From the NCBI GenBank assembly GCA_937911935.1, contig CALDQH010000038.1:1-7351 (forward strand): a stretch of 7,351 nucleotides of DNA. The letters are read 5' to 3'. This document shows, piece after piece, positions 4,149 through 7,351 of the stretch. The notes beneath the pieces are model-generated. The model was not told the DNA's origin and did no database searches. It saw only the letters and a list, made by a program, of their open reading frames with translations. The position numbers and the translations under genes were made by a program. Position 1 is the stretch's first letter; each line of letters opens with the position of its first letter. This DNA is from an uncultured Bacteroidales bacterium. Its GTDB lineage: Bacteria > Bacteroidota > Bacteroidia > Bacteroidales > Paludibacteraceae.

Positions 4149-6761
4149 TTAAAACTCTTGTCCGATAACAAAGTGGAATTGACTACCACTAACTTGTCCG
4201 TTTACTTTGTCAAATCCGTATGCCCAGTCAACACCCAATAAACCAAACATAGGCATAAATACGCGCAGACCAACACCAGCCGAACGTTTTAGGTCAATGG
4301 GGTTAAAGTCTTGGTAGTCGCGCCAACAGTTACCAGCTTCGGCAAAGCCAAGAACCCAAATCATCGTGGTTTCTTTCATCAAGATAGGGTAACGTAATTC
4401 CAAACTAAAACGGGTATAAATGTTACCAGCTTGTCCACCGTCTTGGTATGTTGGAGTCAAAGATCCATTGCTATAACCTCTTAAAGCAACCGTTTCGGTA
4501 GCATAAGTACTGCTATATCCACTCATACCATCACCGCCTACCCAGAATGTTTCAAAGGGAGAGCGTTTGTTGATGTTGTAATAGCCCAAGAAACCAAATT
4601 CGGCACGTCCCATAAGAACCAACTTGTTGTCGCGTGTGAGAGGAACAAAGAAACGCGATTTAAATTTGATTTTATAATACTCAATCCAACGATATTTGGT
4701 TTGCTGGTCGGCGTTTTCGTAATTGATACCATCCCACAACGAGTAAGGAGGTGTTAGAGCCACCGAAAGTGATATATCACTACCACGACTTGGATATATA
4801 GGTTGGTCAAGCGAGTTGCGCGAAAGGATAACAGAAATGTTAAAGTTATTGGCGATACCCGTTTGCAAAGCAAAATAATCCCAATGGCTCAAGTTATAGT
4901 TGAGGTACGAAATTTGTCCGTATAGGGTAAAATAGTCGTCGGGCCAGTTTAAACGGGTACCAATCCCAGCTGTAATGCCCAAGGTCTTGATGTATTTGTC
5001 TGGGTCGTAGTCGTAAGAATACCACGAGTTGTCCGAATAATAATATTGGCTGTATTGCGAACTATAGGTACTACTAATGCCCGATTGAATAGAGTAGTTG
5101 GCAGAGAACGTAAAGGTATTAGGACGTTTACCTCCCAACCATGGCTCAGTAAACGAAATACTATAAGCTTGGTAGTACAAACCATTGGTCTGAGCACTTA
5201 AGGTAAGGGTTTGACCGTCACCTTGAGGAAGCGGACGGTATTTTTTGAAATTAAAGAGATTGCGCAACGAGAAGTTTGTAAATTTCAATTTTAAAATACC
5301 CACAACCCCAGTTTGCCCCCAACCTGCAGATAGCTCGATTTGGTCATTTCGCTTGGATTCCAATACGTATGTCAAATCAACGGTTCCGTTTTCGGGATCT
5401 GGCACCGTTTTGATGTCCATTTTGCCTGGTTCTGCCGAGAAGTGTCCCGTTGCAGCTAATTCGCGCATCGAACGCATAATGTCCGATTTGCTAAATAAAT
5501 CGCCTGGTTTTGTGCGCAACTCGCGGCGTACTACGTGCTCGTAAAGGTATTCACTACCTTCGATGTTTACGCGGTTAATGGTTGCTTGTCTTCCCTCCAT
5601 GATGCGAATTTCCATATCGATAGAGTCGCCTACGATATTGGTCTCGAAGGGTTGCATGTTAAAGAACAAGTAACCGTTGTCCAAATATAGGTTGCTAACG
5701 CAATCTTCGTCCTCGTTAAGTCGTTGGTTTAGTTTCTTTTGGTTGTAAACATCACCTTTTTTAATGCCTAAAACGCGACGTAGATAATCCGTCGAATAAA
5801 CGGTATTTCCTAACCAATTGATGTTTCTAAAATAGTAACGCTTACCTTCGTCCACGCTAATATAAACGTTAACATATTTTAGGCTGTTTTTCTCGCTACT
5901 GGTATCAGCTACCACACTATCGGCCACAATTACCGCATCGCGATAGCCCAATTCGTTGTATTTTTCGATAAGAAGTTTTTTGTCGTTTTCGTATTCAAAC
6001 GGAATAAATTTCTTGTTCCTAAAAATATTCAGGATGTTGTTCTTATCGTTGGTTTTTTTCATGGCACGATCCAACTTTTTGTCAGAAAGTTCCTCGTTAC
6101 CAGTAAAGTAGATGTGGTTAACCTTGATTTTATTACCTTTTTCGATTTTGATATCGACAATGGTTTCTGTGCCATCTTCCTCGCGTGGAACAACCGATAC
6201 TCTTGCGTAATAATATCCCTTGTCGTGGTAGTAATCTGTAATTACCTTTTTGGCTTTGTCAATTAGATAGGGGGTAATTTGTGAACCTTTGCTGATGCCA
6301 ATGCTTTTTTCTAATTCTTCTTTTTCTTTCTTCTTAGCACCCGTAAAGTTAATTTCACTGATCTTAGGACGTTGGTCTAAATGAATGTTCAACCAAATGT
6401 TATTTCCTTGTATGCCAGCTATTTCCAATCGAACGTTGGTAAACAATCCCTGTTTCCAAAAACGTTGTACGACGGTGCTGGTAACATCGCTGGGAACGAT
6501 GATTTTTTGGCCAACTTTTAAACCCGAATAACCAATTAAAACATATTCATCGTAGTTGTTGTTGCCCGATATGCTAATGGCTGCAATGGTGTATTCTTTA
6601 GGGCTGTTGTAGTCTATTTCTGGAAGTTCTTCGTTGCTATCGTAAACAGATTCACTGTTATTGGTCGAATCTGTCGATAATGTGGGCACAGTCTGCCCCA
6701 TTACTGGCAAAAAACCAATAAGCAAGAAATAAATGATAGCGTAAAAGTACTTTTTGGGCAT
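4149..6761 (-). CDS. bamA: Outer-membrane beta-barrel assembly protein BamA
   Basis: BamA is the essential Omp85-family core of the BAM complex, inserting beta-barrel proteins into the outer membrane. The 870-residue product has a signal peptide (hydrophobic residues 5-22, MGQ at its end) and an acidic, Ser/Asn-rich linker to about 54. Five POTRA domains follow, at roughly 55-130, 131-209, 211-305, 306-390 and 392-470, recognisable by repeated I-x-F/I-x-G-N starts and G-Y/F endings such as KGYYYARV and LGYRDAVIV. The 16-strand barrel fills 475-870. It contains the conserved FTEPWLGG (537-544), the loop-6 motif LRGY (760-763, the VRGF/Y position) with a glycine-rich VGGDGMSGYS before it, and a C-terminal strand ending in Phe (FHFVIGQEF). 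An unusually Tyr/Ser/Asp-rich loop lies at about 561-590. It starts four bases after the uppS stop and is followed by two skp-like genes, so translocation chaperones and insertase are encoded together. Confidence 0.97.
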   Translation of the reverse strand: MPKKYFYAIIYFLLIGFLPVMGQTVPTLSTDSTNNSESVYDSNEELPEIDYNSPKEYTIAAISISGNNNYDEYVLIGYSGLKVGQKIIVPSDVTSTVVQRFWKQGLFTNVRLEIAGIQGNNIWLNIHLDQRPKISEINFTGAKKKEKEELEKSIGISKGSQITPYLIDKAKKVITDYYHDKGYYYARVSVVPREEDGTETIVDIKIEKGNKIKVNHIYFTGNEELSDKKLDRAMKKTNDKNNILNIFRNKKFIPFEYENDKKLLIEKYNELGYRDAVIVADSVVADTSSEKNSLKYVNVYISVDEGKRYYFRNINWLGNTVYSTDYLRRVLGIKKGDVYNQKKLNQRLNEDEDCVSNLYLDNGYLFFNMQPFETNIVGDSIDMEIRIMEGRQATINRVNIEGSEYLYEHVVRRELRTKPGDLFSKSDIMRSMRELAATGHFSAEPGKMDIKTVPDPENGTVDLTYVLESKRNDQIELSAGWGQTGVVGILKLKFTNFSLRNLFNFKKYRPLPQGDGQTLTLSAQTNGLYYQAYSISFTEPWLGGKRPNTFTFSANYSIQSGISSTYSSQYSQYYYSDNSWYSYDYDPDKYIKTLGITAGIGTRLNWPDDYFTLYGQISYLNYNLSHWDYFALQTGIANNFNISVILSRNSLDQPIYPSRGSDISLSVALTPPYSLWDGINYENADQQTKYRWIEYYKIKFKSRFFVPLTRDNKLVLMGRAEFGFLGYYNINKRSPFETFWVGGDGMSGYSSTYATETVALRGYSNGSLTPTYQDGGQAGNIYTRFSLELRYPILMKETTMIWVLGFAEAGNCWRDYQDFNPIDLKRSAGVGLRVFMPMFGLLGVDWAYGFDKVNGQVSGSQFHFVIGQEF

Positions 6762-6765
6762 GCGT

Positions 6766-7351
6766 TTAGGGAGTTACTTGTTCGCTTGTTTTACCAAAGC
6801 GGCGTTCTCTGGATTGAAAATCGACAATGGCTTTGTATAGGTCTTCTTTTTTGAAATCAGGCCAAAGAACCTCTGTAAAATATAACTCGGTGTATGCAAT
6901 TTGCCACAACAAGAAGTTGCTAATGCGATACTCGCCGCTGGTGCGAATAAGCAACTCAGGATCTGGCATATTACGAGTAGATAAATAGTTAGAAATGGTT
7001 TCTTCGTTGATGTCGTTTATGTTAAGTTCTTGGTTAATACCGTCTTTAACCATGTTTTTTATCGCATTGGTTATTTCCCAACGTGATGAATAACTCAATG
7101 CCAATACCAAACTAAGACCCGTGTTCTGTGCTGTTTGATCAATGCATTGTTGCAAACGTTGTGCAGTCTCGTTAGGCATTCTGCTGGTGTCGCCTATGGT
7201 AAGAAGTCTAACGTTGTTTTTAGCAAGGGTAGGGGTCTCTGCCTCGATTGTTTTTACAAGCAATGCCATAAGGGCATCCACTTCTTCTTTGGGACGATTC
7301 CAATTTTCGGTCGAGAAAGCATACAACGTTAGGAATTTAACACCTAATTCG
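6766..7351 (-). CDS. uppS: Isoprenyl transferase (undecaprenyl diphosphate synthase), 5' end beyond the window
   Basis: UppS condenses isopentenyl diphosphate onto farnesyl diphosphate in cis to make the C55 carrier lipid for peptidoglycan and surface polysaccharides; it acts at the inner face of the cytoplasmic membrane. The frame is open to the right edge (first complete codon 7350-7348), reading ELGVKFLTLYAFSTENWNRP, so a TTG at 7326 is an internal leucine codon, not a start. The 194 visible residues include the conserved LTLYAFSTENW region, a DPELLIRTSGEYRISNFLLW block with the Arg-Thr-Ser-Gly-Glu signature and substrate-binding arginines, AYTELYF, LWPDF and the closing RRFGK. About 50 N-terminal residues, including the Asp-Gly-Asn-Gly-Arg-Trp catalytic motif, must lie outside. 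The stop at 6766-6768 precedes bamA by four bases, so the two are probably translationally coupled. Confidence 0.95.
   Translation of the reverse strand, partial: ELGVKFLTLYAFSTENWNRPKEEVDALMALLVKTIEAETPTLAKNNVRLLTIGDTSRMPNETAQRLQQCIDQTAQNTGLSLVLALSYSSRWEITNAIKNMVKDGINQELNINDINEETISNYLSTRNMPDPELLIRTSGEYRISNFLLWQIAYTELYFTEVLWPDFKKEDLYKAIVDFQSRERRFGKTSEQVTP

Noticed and set aside
5245..5544. 99-codon plus-strand frame within bamA
   Set aside because: Antisense to POTRA5 and the first barrel strands, which are clearly coding on the minus strand.
7324..7326. TTG as start codon of a short uppS
   Set aside because: The frame continues upstream to the window edge with the conserved residues that precede this point in UppS, so it is an internal leucine codon.

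Overview
The main part of the window (about 815 to 7351) looks like chromosomal DNA of a Bacteroidota bacterium, probably of the order Bacteroidales. It carries a run of minus-strand envelope genes in an order familiar from that group: uppS (cut by the right edge), bamA, two Skp/OmpH-family chaperones and murI. Identification rests on protein motifs read by eye; no database search was possible.

Right to left on the minus strand: UppS makes the undecaprenyl carrier lipid, BamA inserts outer-membrane beta-barrels, the two Skp-like proteins escort unfolded outer-membrane proteins through the periplasm, and MurI supplies D-glutamate for peptidoglycan. Gaps between genes are short (4, 54, 25 and 23 bases) and no internal terminator was seen, so they are probably co-transcribed. 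Convergent to them on the plus strand is the C-terminal part of a type IA topoisomerase III (topB, 743-2245), whose 3' end overlaps the end of murI by 29 bases. A terminator-like hairpin oriented for topB lies inside murI.

The left end (1 to about 815) does not fit this picture. A minus-strand frame starts at a GTG (558-560) behind a good Shine-Dalgarno sequence, encodes the first two thirds of a Firmicutes-type RecU Holliday-junction resolvase, and then runs on without a stop into a segment of an NRAMP-family metal transporter, leaving the window still open. Between recU and topB is a very AT-rich stretch (33 G+C in 182 bases). topB lacks its Toprim domain and catalytic tyrosine region. Three gene fragments from unrelated contexts placed side by side suggest a mosaic: either a rearranged or transferred region or, more simply, a chimeric clone or assembly. 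The right-hand part looks ordinary, and I see no convincing undescribed system. The points most worth checking are the RecU-NRAMP join, the topB truncation and the terminator embedded in murI.
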